A stretch of DNA of 56,341 nucleotides, taken from assembly GCA_903837595.1 (NCBI GenBank), contig CAILVI010000190.1:1-56341 (forward strand). The letters are read 5' to 3'. This stretch comes from an uncultured Thiodictyon sp. Its GTDB lineage: Bacteria > Pseudomonadota > Gammaproteobacteria > Chromatiales > Chromatiaceae. The notes below the pieces were generated by a model. It ran no database searches, was not told the origin of the DNA, and saw only the letters and a program-made list of their open reading frames with translations. Position 1 is the first letter of the stretch. Each line of letters begins with the position of its first letter. A program made the translations under genes and the position numbers. Below, in pieces: positions 47,864-55,991 of this stretch.

Positions 47864-47886
47864 GGCCGGGTGGCAGTCACCCGGCC
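47864..47886. terminator. hairpin between the membrane-protein gene and nagZ
   Basis: A 9-bp perfect GC stem GGCCGGGTG / CACCCGGCC with a 5-nt loop lies 43 nt after the membrane-protein stop. It lacks a T-run. It may be a terminator helped by Rho or a repeat element. Confidence 0.4.
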
Positions 47887-47973
47887 ACCTTCCACAGGCG
47901 ATGTCATGCGCGTGCGACCCCCGCTTTCCGATTGGACCCCGAGGGCCGCACGGCCCGGGCGGGGGATCTAACC

Positions 47974-49056
47974 ATGTCACTGGGTCCGATCATGGTCGAC
48001 CTGGCGGGTACCGAGTTGACCCCCGAGGACCGCGACCTGTTGCGCCATCCGGCGGTGGGCGGTGTCATCCTCTTCGCCCGCAACTACGTCTCCCGCGACC
48101 AACTCACGGCACTCACCGCGGCCATCCATGACCTGCGCGAGCCCCGGCTCTTGATCGGGGTCGACCAGGAGGGGGGGCGGGTACAGCGCTTTCGCGATGG
48201 CTTCACCCGCCTGCCGCCGGCCGGGCGCTTCGGTGCACTCTACGCCCAGGACCCGCGCCGGGCGATCGCTGCCTGCACTGCCGTCGCCTGGTTGATGGCC
48301 GCGGAGCTGTTGGTGGCAGGGGTGGACTTCAGTTTTGCCCCGGTGCTGGATCTCGATCGGGGTCTCTGCCGGGCCATCGGCGATCGCGGCTTCGGCGGCG
48401 CGGTGGAGCCGGTGTCGGCCCTCGCCGGCGCCTGGGCGGCCGGGGTGCGCCAGGCCGGGATGGCCGCGGTCGGCAAGCACTTCCCCGGGCATGGCGGCGT
48501 GGCCGCGGACTCCCACACCGAGTTGCCGCTGGACGAGCGGGAGCTGGCGGACCTGCTGGCCGCCGATCTGGTGCCGTTCCGGCGGTTGATCGGGCACGGA
48601 CTGGAGGCGGTGATGCCGGCCCATGTGGTCTACCCGCGGGTCGCTCCGGAGCCCGCCGGATTTTCCCCCTTCTGGCTCAAAGAGGTGCTGCGCAGCCGTC
48701 TGGGCTTTGCGGGTGTCATCTTCAGCGACGACCTCAACATGGCCGCGGCCGATGCCGGCGGCGGCTATGCCCAGCGCGCCCAGGCCGCCGCCCGTGCCGG
48801 TTGCGATATGCTCTTGATCTGCAACAATCGCCCGGCCGCGCTCGAGATTGTTCAGGCCTTCCGTTCCCAAACCGACCCGACCGCCCAACTGCGGCTGCTG
48901 CGCATGCACGGGCGCGGACGCCTCGCCCGTGAGCGTTTGCACGAGGAAGCGCGTTGGCATGAGGGCGTGCAGCAGGTCGCACGACTCGAAGACCTGGAAA
49001 CGCTGGACCTGGAGTTGACGCTGGCCGACCCTACTCAACCGGTAAACCACAGATGA
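47974..49056 (+). CDS. nagZ: beta-N-acetylglucosaminidase of peptidoglycan recycling
   Basis: NagZ (GH3) removes N-acetylglucosamine from muropeptides in the cytosol. The 360-residue product has GPIMVDLAGTELTPEDRDLLRHPAVGGVILFARNY, the GVDQEGGRVQRF loop, VDFSFAPVLDLD, KHFPGHGGVAADSH with the catalytic His-Asp loop, and FSDDLNMAAAD with the nucleophile Asp. It ends about 20 residues longer than E. coli NagZ. The start is ATG 47974, after a G-rich site; 14 upstream codons are not family-like. Its last 4 nt overlap the hpt start (ATGA). Confidence 0.95.
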   Translation: MSLGPIMVDLAGTELTPEDRDLLRHPAVGGVILFARNYVSRDQLTALTAAIHDLREPRLLIGVDQEGGRVQRFRDGFTRLPPAGRFGALYAQDPRRAIAACTAVAWLMAAELLVAGVDFSFAPVLDLDRGLCRAIGDRGFGGAVEPVSALAGAWAAGVRQAGMAAVGKHFPGHGGVAADSHTELPLDERELADLLAADLVPFRRLIGHGLEAVMPAHVVYPRVAPEPAGFSPFWLKEVLRSRLGFAGVIFSDDLNMAAADAGGGYAQRAQAAARAGCDMLLICNNRPAALEIVQAFRSQTDPTAQLRLLRMHGRGRLARERLHEEARWHEGVQQVARLEDLETLDLELTLADPTQPVNHR

Positions 49057-49604
49057 AGCTCACCCCCGAGACGTATGTCGCCATTGCCGATCGTGCCGAG
49101 TGCCTGGTGACCCAGGAGGTCATGGAGACGGCGCTGGATCGGATGGCCGAGACCCTTACCGCCCGGTTGGCGGGGACCGATCCCGTGGTCCTGAGTGTGG
49201 TGACCGGCGGCATCATCGCCGCGGGACTGTTGCTGCCACGCCTGAATTTTGCGCTGCGGTTGGGTTATGTGCACGCCACCCGTTACGACGGGACCACCCG
49301 CGGCGGTGAACTCGCCTGGCACTACCGTCCGTCGGAAATTATCCGCGGGGAACAGGTGCTGATCTTGGACGACATCCTGGATGAGGGCATCACCCTGGAC
49401 GCCATCATCCGCGCCTGCCGCGAGGACGGGGCGGCCGGGGTCCATACGGCGGTCCTGGTGGAGAAAGAGCGCTCCCACGCCTGCGCGGCCGATGTGGTGG
49501 GCGTGGTGGTTCCCGACCGCTATGTGTTCGGCTATGGACTAGACTACAAGGGCTACTTTCGCAATGTCCCGGGTATTTTTGCCGTCGCTGATCAGGACCG
49601 CTGA
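49053..49604 (+). CDS. hpt: hypoxanthine/guanine phosphoribosyltransferase
   Basis: It converts hypoxanthine or guanine with PRPP to IMP or GMP. The 183-residue protein has the PRPP-binding signature VLILDDILDEGITL, the N-terminal SVVTGGIIAAGLLLPRL loop and the flexible-loop region VHATRYDGTTRGG. The C-terminal DRYVFGYGLDYKGYFRNVPGIF carries the base-contacting residues. Translation is coupled to nagZ by a 4-nt overlap. nagZ, hpt and a downstream MTA/MTI phosphorylase form a group also seen in pseudomonads, which suits recycling of hypoxanthine released from methylthioinosine. Confidence 0.92.
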   Translation: MKLTPETYVAIADRAECLVTQEVMETALDRMAETLTARLAGTDPVVLSVVTGGIIAAGLLLPRLNFALRLGYVHATRYDGTTRGGELAWHYRPSEIIRGEQVLILDDILDEGITLDAIIRACREDGAAGVHTAVLVEKERSHACAADVVGVVVPDRYVFGYGLDYKGYFRNVPGIFAVADQDR

Positions 49605-49841
49605 GCGGCCACAAATCGGCGACGGGGAAAAGCAATGCAACTAAATTCAGAGCTCTAAAAAACCAATACAAGCAATGTATTTTTGACGACGCCTCGATTT
49701 TGGAGTAAACCTTAGCGCATAAGATCGCTCGTGCGCTGCCTCGGCGGGCAGCGCGCCTCAAGCGTGCCTGCCACCCGGTGTCGCGGATCGCGCCCCGCGG
49801 CGGTGGTGTTCACGAAACAACAACAACGAGGAGGATGATCC

Positions 49842-50285
49842 ATGCAAACCCTAGACGGCTACCGTTGTACGCATTCTGAATTGCGTCAGATGATTGACGA
49901 CCTGCGTTCGCTCCTGACCACGGAACAGCTGCGCATCCGCCCCAACGCCCGGACCGCGCATGAGTTACTGTGCGACTTGGGCGAGCGGGTGCGCCGACAC
50001 CTGGCCGAGGAGGATCGCGGTCTCTACCCCAGCCTGTTGATCCATGATGACCCCAAGGTCAAGTCGATCGCCTGGGGGTTCATCAGCGGTGAGCGGCCGT
50101 TGCGGAAGATCTTCGACGACTACCACAAGAACTGGCTGAAGAACTGCGATTTTAATTTTAGCGACGACTTTGTCGCCGAGACCCATGAGGTTTTTGAGAT
50201 GGTGGGTCAGCGCATCGAACGCGAGGAGCAGGTGCTCTTCCCCAAGTTGGTTGAGATTGGCATGTTTCACGAGGCGCGGGCCTAA
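49842..50285 (+). CDS. hemerythrin-domain protein
   Basis: This is a 147-residue four-helix protein. Possible di-iron ligands in order are His11 in RCTHSELR, the RRHLAEEDRGLYP motif (His and Glu about 60 residues on), YHKNW, and EREEQVLFPKL. This pattern matches the hemerythrin/HHE family, which binds O2, NO or stores iron. An excellent AGGAGG site precedes the ATG. The upstream 237 nt are AT-rich and carry a weak -35/-10 pair (TTGACG at 49683, TAAACC at 49706) and a small inverted repeat, AATACA-N5-TGTATT (49665-49681), so it probably has its own regulated promoter. It interrupts the otherwise coherent nagZ-hpt-phosphorylase group. Confidence 0.82.
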   Translation: MQTLDGYRCTHSELRQMIDDLRSLLTTEQLRIRPNARTAHELLCDLGERVRRHLAEEDRGLYPSLLIHDDPKVKSIAWGFISGERPLRKIFDDYHKNWLKNCDFNFSDDFVAETHEVFEMVGQRIEREEQVLFPKLVEIGMFHEARA

Positions 50286-50384
50286 GCGGACGCGCCGTTT
50301 TTTTGATTTCGCGAGTGCTCAGGTAGACTGACGCCCAGTGTCAATTGTGAGCCCGGATCGCCGGGCCACCGCCAGGGGTGTTGC

Positions 50385-51125
50385 ATGGGGCTTCTCGCCG
50401 TCATCGGGGGATCGGGTTTTCAGCGTCTGGGGGGGCTCGAGGTCGTCTCGACCGAACAACCGGAGACCCCCTTCGGCCCGGTTTCAGCGCCGCTCGTGCG
50501 CGGGGAACTCGCCGGCCGGTCGGTGCTCTTTCTCGCCCGCCACGGCGCGGGCCATCGGTTGGCGCCGCACCGGGTCAACTATCGGGCCAATCTGTGGGCG
50601 CTGCGCGCGTGCGGGGCGCGGCAGGTCGTGGGGCTCGCCGCCGTCGGCGGCATCACCGCGGCTTACGGTCCCCGGGTCTTCGCGCTCCCCGATCAGATCA
50701 TCGACTACACCTACGCTCGTGAGCACACCTTCCACGACGGTGAGTCGCACCCGGTCCACCATGTCGATTTCACCGAACCCTACTGTGCGCAGCTGCGCGG
50801 CGCCCTGCGGGCCGCCTGTGAACTCGCCGGGGTGCCCGCGACCCCGACCGCGACCTATGGGGCGACCCAGGGCCCGCGGCTGGAGACCGCGGCGGAGATC
50901 GTTCGGATGGAGCGCGACGGTTGCGACTTGGTCGGTATGACGGGGATGCCCGAGGCGGTCCTGGCCCGTGAGTTGGATCTCAACTATGCAAGCCTCGCCT
51001 TCGTGGTCAACTGGGCGGCCGGCAAGGGGGAGGGCGCGATCACCATGGCCGAGATCGAAGGGCACCTCGCGTACTGCACCGGGCAGGTGGAGCGCATCCT
51101 CGCGGCGCTGGCGGCGGCCTCCTGA
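50385..51125 (+). CDS. S-methyl-5'-thioinosine/methylthioadenosine phosphorylase
   Basis: It cleaves methylthio-nucleosides with phosphate, releasing hypoxanthine or adenine and methylthioribose-1-phosphate. The 246-residue product has the family N-terminus LLAVIGGSGFQRL, FLARHGAGHRLAPHRVNYRANLWAL for phosphate binding, and GATQGPRLETAAEI. The segment CDLVGMTGMPEAVLARELDLNYASL holds the purine and ribose site. In pseudomonads the protein next to nagZ prefers methylthioinosine, and linkage to hpt here suits that preference, but the base specificity is inferred. The start ATG 50385 lies 14 nt after a GGGG-rich site. Confidence 0.88.
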   Translation: MGLLAVIGGSGFQRLGGLEVVSTEQPETPFGPVSAPLVRGELAGRSVLFLARHGAGHRLAPHRVNYRANLWALRACGARQVVGLAAVGGITAAYGPRVFALPDQIIDYTYAREHTFHDGESHPVHHVDFTEPYCAQLRGALRAACELAGVPATPTATYGATQGPRLETAAEIVRMERDGCDLVGMTGMPEAVLARELDLNYASLAFVVNWAAGKGEGAITMAEIEGHLAYCTGQVERILAALAAAS

Positions 51126-51236
51126 GACTCATCCCGGCCACCTGGCGGCGTCAACGTCGGTCGCCCTGCTGGGCGACGATACCGGCCCGTGGTCGCAACG
51201 ATCATCAAGATTCCATGGCTAACCAAGGGTGATCCC

Positions 51237-51824
51237 ATGAGATCGGACAGCAACCAGGCTGCGCCGGGTGGCCGCGTCAGGCCGACGGGGCTGCCGACCG
51301 AGGACTTAGTGCTCTTGCAAGGGCGTGTGGCAGCACAGACCCGCGCCCTGCTGGCGCAGGCCCGGCAGTGGCTGCGGATCGGCATCCAGGAGCCGCAGAT
51401 CCGCTTTGACCTGCGCGGGCGCTCGGCCGGTCAGGCGCGTGTCGGTAGCCGTGGTCCCTGGGTCGTGCGCTACAACCCGGTGCTCCTCACGGCCAATGCG
51501 GAAGACTTCCTCGCCACCACGGTCCCCCACGAGGTCGCGCACCTGGTGGCCTTCGCCCGGTACGGGTCGCGCATCCGTCCGCACGGACCCGAATGGCAGG
51601 CGATCATGCGGCACTTCGGCGTGGCGCCCGAGCGCTGTCACCGTTACGACGTGTCGACGGTACGCGGTCGCGTCTTGCGGGAATTTGACTATCACTGCAC
51701 CTGCCGCGGACATCGGCTGAGCAGCATCCGCCATCACCGCGTCCTCGGCGGCCGGGACTACATCTGCCGCCACTGCGCCACGCGGCTTCGCCCCGGGTGC
51801 CACCCCGACGCGGTTGGGCACTGA
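51237..51824 (+). CDS. SprT-like zinc metallopeptidase-fold protein
   Basis: This is a 195-residue protein with the zinc-binding HEVAH motif in TTVPHEVAHLVAFARYG and a further His at RPHGPEWQAIMRHFG, as in SprT/SPRTN-like proteases. The C-terminal domain carries a zinc ribbon (CTC and CRHC, about 30 residues apart). Bacterial SprT function is poorly known; SPRTN cuts DNA-protein crosslinks in eukaryotes. The start ATG 51237 has AAGGGTGA just upstream; 16 upstream codons are open but unsupported. It stands 111 nt after the phosphorylase gene. Confidence 0.86.
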   Translation: MRSDSNQAAPGGRVRPTGLPTEDLVLLQGRVAAQTRALLAQARQWLRIGIQEPQIRFDLRGRSAGQARVGSRGPWVVRYNPVLLTANAEDFLATTVPHEVAHLVAFARYGSRIRPHGPEWQAIMRHFGVAPERCHRYDVSTVRGRVLREFDYHCTCRGHRLSSIRHHRVLGGRDYICRHCATRLRPGCHPDAVGH

Positions 51825-52398
51825 GGTCAGTCCGCACTGCATTCTTTGACGCGGTGCCGGCCTAGTTGGCTGAGTATTCATCGCAGAGGAATCCACCACG
51901 CGGGTGTTCTATCCCTTTCGTATCTTCGGCGTCGGGACGCAGGCCGATGGCGTGATCAGCGCGAATTAGGCGGCAGATGCCGTCGCCTTCGGCCTGATGC
52001 CCGGCAGGGACCGCGCCGAAGGTGTAGGTGTTGTCTCAGCCCCGCCCGGTATTTGTCGAGGACAGTCTGGATGCCGACCGGCAGTTTCTTCAGGGGCGCG
52101 CTCGCGGCGTCCTTGGCGCAACCGGGCGAAAGAGGTCAGGTCACGGCCACCCAATTGGCCTGCACCAGATTGCGTGCCTGGCTTTCGAACACCAGGGCCG
52201 TCGGGCGGATGCCCGCAGGGCGATCCGCCATCAACCCGCGGAGGTGTTGGCCTGGAGCCTCGATCGGCGGCGCCAGCAACCCGGGCGCCCGGCCACCCAG
52301 CAGAGGCTCGAGACCAACCGGAAACTGGCTCCGACCTGTGTGCGTCTTTTGTTGAGCGACTATACACCCGATGGGCGGTCACAGACACTGCCCCCGGA
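51825..52398. other. stretch without an intact gene, possibly degenerate coding
   Basis: Open frames on both strands overlap and are broken by stops. On the minus strand a frame near 51880-52010 reads as a plausible but stop-bounded fragment (FGAVPAGHQAEGDGICRLIRA). I cannot assign it. A REP-like hairpin (ACCGGCG-TGCGCCGGG, near 52468-52484) lies just beyond, within the end of the TAXI gene. Confidence 0.5.
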
Positions 52399-53469
52399 CT
52401 ACCGTGCCGGCCTGGTCGGTCTTGGCTGGGAGCCGCTATTGGGGTTGCTGCTTCGCTCTTCGAAATACCGGCGTGCGCCGGGATGAAGTGGAGGCCAAAT
52501 GCTGTCAATGTTCTTGTGCGCTTGGTCAAGTTGCATCAGCGCGGGGTGAACTTCGGCCAAGCGTGCGACATGCGTGTAAATTTCGCGAGTAATCCGATAG
52601 ACATCTTCCTCGGGCAGGTCCTGGCGTACCACCAGGACGTTGGGCTGCGAAATTGATGCGACGTCGGTTAGCTGCAAGGGATAGGTTGCCGCTGGAATGA
52701 TTGCCCTCTGCCACACAGCGGCGCCACTGCGTATCAGTGCCAGTTCGTCGTCGGTCACCGCGAGTAAGCGCACGGCATTACCCAGGGATGAGAATGCCCT
52801 GGTTACGGAAGACACCGGGTCCCCGCCCGGCAGGCTTGCGAAAACGATAGGCCCGCTCTTCAGTTCGCCAACAACCGCATCGTAGCTGGTAGAGCGCAGA
52901 TTTTCCACGGGGAAGTGGATGCCCAAACTACTCAAGATACTGGTTGTCGAGATACGTGTTCCCGATGACTCGGCACCCAGGTATACCGGCTTATTCACGA
53001 TGCTTCTCAGGTCTGCGAGTGATCCGCTCGATACATACTTCTCCAGAAGCAAAAAATGCTCAACGTTTTGCCACAACCACCCGATGCTGGCAAGCGACGC
53101 CACGTCACTTGACGTACCCTGCGAAGGTGATCTTCTTAGCTGTTCCAAGACAAGTGCCTGAACGATTGCGAGGTCGGCGTGTCGCTGCGTCAGGAGCTCC
53201 AGGTTCTCCTGGGAGCCGGCCGTTGGTATCGCGATCAACCCGAAACTCGCCTCTGGTATCATGCGAACGTCGATTTGCGTCGCAATCGCAACGCCTGCGT
53301 GGTAATAGGTGCCACCAGTAAAACCGGTCGCGAGGACGTAGTCGCGTTTCGTCGCCGAAGACATGGGTTCGTCTTCGGCAATGGCTGCAATCTGATAAAG
53401 GGTCATCGCCACGGCGATCATGGCAAGGCCGACCTGATAGAACACGCGTTGCGAAAACTCACTTGTCAT
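52399..53469 (-). CDS. TAXI-family periplasmic solute-binding protein
   Basis: TAXI proteins bind small organic acids such as glutamate or oxo-acids for TRAP transporters. The 356-residue product has a signal peptide (YQVGLAMIAVAMTLYQIAAIA). The family start is ATGFTGGTYYHAGVAIATQI, then IPTAGSQENLELLTQRHADLAIVQALV, LRSIVNKPVYLGAESSGTR, and FASLPGGDP. The terminal LHPGARRYFEE is typical, but the following 18 residues overlap a REP-like sequence and may be an added tail. No TRAP membrane subunit is present on either side in this window. It is the last of three minus-strand genes, 165 nt after a three-span membrane protein. Confidence 0.85.
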   Translation of the reverse strand: MTSEFSQRVFYQVGLAMIAVAMTLYQIAAIAEDEPMSSATKRDYVLATGFTGGTYYHAGVAIATQIDVRMIPEASFGLIAIPTAGSQENLELLTQRHADLAIVQALVLEQLRRSPSQGTSSDVASLASIGWLWQNVEHFLLLEKYVSSGSLADLRSIVNKPVYLGAESSGTRISTTSILSSLGIHFPVENLRSTSYDAVVGELKSGPIVFASLPGGDPVSSVTRAFSSLGNAVRLLAVTDDELALIRSGAAVWQRAIIPAATYPLQLTDVASISQPNVLVVRQDLPEEDVYRITREIYTHVARLAEVHPALMQLDQAHKNIDSIWPPLHPGARRYFEERSSNPNSGSQPRPTRPAR

Positions 53470-53634
53470 GGTCTGATCCGATTCGCTGCGAGTAGGCGTT
53501 ATTAGTGCACGGTGGGTGGCAGTCTTAAGGCTGAGGGTGCGGCCAGTATGCCTCGTCCTGGTTTCGCACTATTTACCTGGTAGCGGCGATGAGGGTCAGG
53601 CGATGCCCCAAGGTCGCGAGGTGTTCCGCGGTCA

Positions 53635-54639
53635 TCATTGCGAATGAGGCCGCAGCTGTTCCGTAGCGGTTGCTTTCATGTCACGTCGGGCCGCTTCTTC
53701 GGCACAAAAATTCTTTGCCTCGGTGGTGCCCGGCTGGTTACGGATCAATCGGATCGCGCCGCCAGTATCGCCGAAGCGGGCGTAATTGCCGCTCATCTCC
53801 AGAATGTTATTGCTGTCGTCGTTGGTGGACGCTTTAAATTTCAGGCTGGCCATGCCGAATGGCTGACCGCGGTTGGGTTGGTCCGGGTTGCTGTCGACGG
53901 TCCAGTCATAGAAAATTCCGTCGTTATCGACCACGAATAGCCCGGATTCAAAACTCATCGATGCAACGCGACCACTGAGTTTAACGACCGGCGGTCCACT
54001 TGCGGGCGCCTGGATACTGAGGCGGCCAAAAAACCACCCATAATCACCGTCCTTGGCGACGCTGACGTAATAGCAATACTGGCCGACGATGCGATTGTGC
54101 AAGCGTTCCTCATCCGAAAACCGTCGGATAACTGTTCTAATCCGATCCAGGTCCTGATCGTCAGAATTGATATCCTTGAATAATATCTTATGCTGGTCGA
54201 TGATTCTTTTCAGGGTTTGCGGATCCTGGACTTCAACCGTTACCCACCACCGTTCTTGCAGCCATGTAAAACCAAAAAAGAGGCCGGCGCCGGTCAGCAG
54301 AAATACGCCGAAGGTTCCGGCAACATCGATAGTGACCGAACCGTATTGGGCCTTGAGAGCGGCCGCACTCTCGCTGGAGATCAATCGCCCAATCCAGAGT
54401 GTAACCATCAGGGAGGCAAATACGACAATGAGCAAAAACTCGATGCTGAAGAGTTTCGAATCATAGGGCTGCACGGTCATCAGGACCGTCAAAACAGCGA
54501 TCACAGCACCGAAGACGGCGCTTGCGACCGTGGCCTGTCGCGTGGAGATCAGAGATGCCCCGGCAATGCTGCCGCCCGTGGTGGCAGGCGGAACGGGCTC
54601 GGCGCCATTAGATTCATTGTCCGGTGTGTTGCTATTCAC
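53635..54639 (-). CDS. membrane protein with three N-terminal spans and a large soluble domain, unknown function
   Basis: This is a 334-residue product read from GTG at 54637-54639. The GTG is chosen because it overlaps the stop of the small upstream gene (GTGA) and a G-run lies before it; the longer open frame upstream runs across that small gene in the wrong frame. Spans are near residues 33-52 (ATVASAVFGAVIAVLTVLM), 60-82 (FSIEFLLIVVFASLMVTLWIG) and 100-122 (VAGTFGVFLLTGAGLFFGF). The remaining 210 residues are soluble, with WFFGRLSIQAP, VVKLSGRVASMSFE and GIFYDWTVDS strands, probably a beta-rich domain. GC content is lower than average. No family is recognised. Confidence 0.7.
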   Translation of the reverse strand: MNSNTPDNESNGAEPVPPATTGGSIAGASLISTRQATVASAVFGAVIAVLTVLMTVQPYDSKLFSIEFLLIVVFASLMVTLWIGRLISSESAAALKAQYGSVTIDVAGTFGVFLLTGAGLFFGFTWLQERWWVTVEVQDPQTLKRIIDQHKILFKDINSDDQDLDRIRTVIRRFSDEERLHNRIVGQYCYYVSVAKDGDYGWFFGRLSIQAPASGPPVVKLSGRVASMSFESGLFVVDNDGIFYDWTVDSNPDQPNRGQPFGMASLKFKASTNDDSNNILEMSGNYARFGDTGGAIRLIRNQPGTTEAKNFCAEEAARRDMKATATEQLRPHSQ

Positions 54640-54785
54640 GGACGCCCCCCGGTATGGCCCTCTGGTGGGCAGGGCACAATGGCCGTCGCCATGGCGGCGA
54701 CATAGCCCGGCAAGGCCGCGGTGATATGCCGGATCAGGACCAGTTTGTCCGAATCCACACGAGGAATAGTAGTAGAATCCGACAC
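54636..54785 (-). CDS. 49-residue protein, unknown function
   Basis: This is a short gene read from GTG at 54783-54785 with AAGGAG 6 nt upstream, the best ribosome-binding site in this neighbourhood. The product starts MSDSTTIPRVDSDKLVLIRH and continues with an Ala-rich hydrophobic stretch (ITAALPGYVAAMATAIV), which could be a membrane or amphipathic helix. It ends PCPPEGHTGGRP. Its stop overlaps the start codon of the membrane-protein gene by 4 nt (GTGA), which strongly suggests translational coupling and a real gene. Homologues are unknown to me. Confidence 0.6.
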   Translation of the reverse strand: MSDSTTIPRVDSDKLVLIRHITAALPGYVAAMATAIVPCPPEGHTGGRP

Positions 54786-55418
54786 GATGCGCTCCTTTTG
54801 CGTTTCCGAAAACGATTACACTAAGCAGCATGCGGGGCAAATTTTAGCTCTGGCTTTTCGGTAAATGCAAGGGGTTTTTGCATCGACGAATATCAGGAGG
54901 GGGTGCCGGAATAGAGTGACCAAAGCCTTCGCTGGGCGTCACAGGGCGTGCCGACGCGCAACGCTGAGCCACGCAGCAGCCCCGGATTTCGCGTAAGATC
55001 ATCGTATTCGATCGAATTACGACCAATTTCGGGGTTACGTGCTCAGCGCCCCGGTGCGGCCAGCTGGCAAGACCAGTTCCGACGTCACGGCGCTAAGGCG
55101 TAGAATTACTATAATTACTATGTTAGTCGGCGGGAATTCGGCTGGCGTCGCGGTGCGGAGGGGGCTGCGGCGCCTTGCCTATTCTGGTGCCCCCGAGGCC
55201 CTCGCAGTCTAGATCGTACCCGCGGCAGACAACGTCCTTGCGTAACGCCCCCGAAGGACCTACACTTCCAGCGCTAAACGTGCGACGGACAACCTGCCAG
55301 GAAGGTTCGCGATCCTTAGATGGTCCCCGTCATGAGCCCCGTACCCGGGGTGTTTCTGTACGACACGAGGTGGGGCGCCGAGTCCGCGGTAACGCGTGGG
55401 CTGGGCGCATCAACAGAG
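54786..55418. other. long intergenic region before rimP, no gene found
   Basis: These 633 bases lie between divergent units. Seen here: a perfect 12-bp palindrome ATTCGATCGAAT (55006-55017); a direct repeat AATTACTAT (55104-55112 and 55113-55121); and, overlapping it, a perfect -10 box TATAAT (55110-55115) without a convincing -35. No tRNA cloverleaf was found, although tRNA genes often precede rimP in this class. Confidence 0.55.
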
Positions 55419-55438
55419 TGGGCCACTGGCCCATTTTT
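55419..55438 (+). terminator. attenuator-like hairpin in the rimP leader
   Basis: The stem TGGGCC / GGCCCA with a 3-nt loop is followed at once by five T, and ends 21 nt before the rimP ATG. A terminator hairpin at this place is a known feature of gammaproteobacterial rimP-nusA-infB leaders, where it allows feedback by NusA-dependent antitermination; that role is inferred here. Confidence 0.65.
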
Positions 55439-55459
55439 CGTTTTTGGACGGTCTTTTTC

Positions 55460-55951
55460 ATGCAGCCGGTAGACAGCACCCTGACCCAATTGGCCCGCCG
55501 TGTGGTGGAGCCCATGGGCTACGAACTCGTTGGGGTGGAACATTTCCAACGTGGTGGCGGCGCTTCCACCCTGCGTGTCTACATCGACCACGCCCGTGGG
55601 ATCAATCTGGACGATTGCACCGCGGTGAGCCAGCAGTTGAGCGGTGTCCTCGACGTGGAGGACCCCCTGCCGGGCCATTACGACCTGGAGGTTTCCTCCC
55701 CGGGACTGGACCGGCCGCTGGTGTTCCCGGAGCACTTCGCCCGTTTCGTCGGTCAGCGGATCAAGCTCCGGCTGGCCGAGAAGGTCGAGGGTCGACGCAA
55801 CCTGGAAGGGGTGCTCCTCGGTCTCGACTCCAAGGGCACGGGTATTGAGATGGTTCGATTGGAGGCGGAAGGCCGGACCTGGGACATCGCGTTCGCGGCC
55901 CTGGAGTCCGCCCGTCTGATCCCCGATTTTGCAGCGGCCGCGCGCCGGTAG
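55460..55951 (+). CDS. rimP: ribosome maturation factor RimP
   Basis: RimP helps assemble the 30S subunit. The 163-residue protein begins MQPVDSTLTQLARRVVEPMGYELVGVE and continues LRVYIDHARGINLDDCTAVSQQLSGVLDVEDPLPGHYDLEVSSPGLDRPL, the hallmark of the N-terminal domain. The C-terminal SH3-like domain follows (GQRIKLRLAEKVEGRRNLEGVL). The ATG at 55460 is chosen because the domain begins there; the frame is open for 95 more codons upstream through the leader hairpin, which is not coding. nusA follows after 40 nt. Confidence 0.95.
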   Translation: MQPVDSTLTQLARRVVEPMGYELVGVEHFQRGGGASTLRVYIDHARGINLDDCTAVSQQLSGVLDVEDPLPGHYDLEVSSPGLDRPLVFPEHFARFVGQRIKLRLAEKVEGRRNLEGVLLGLDSKGTGIEMVRLEAEGRTWDIAFAALESARLIPDFAAAARR

Positions 55952-55991
55952 CCGCGGTCACCGGTCGCACAGTCTGTGAGTATGGGAAGGT

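Noticed and set aside
47977-49050. A 357-codon open frame on the minus strand
   Set aside because: It is antisense to nagZ over its whole length.
54846-55400. tRNA genes upstream of rimP
   Set aside because: Related genomes often have tRNA genes there, but no acceptor stem, T-arm GTTCGA-type motif with matching anticodon arm, or CCA could be assembled by eye.
55175-55459. A longer RimP starting at 55175
   Set aside because: The extra 95 codons run through the leader and its terminator hairpin and have no similarity to RimP.
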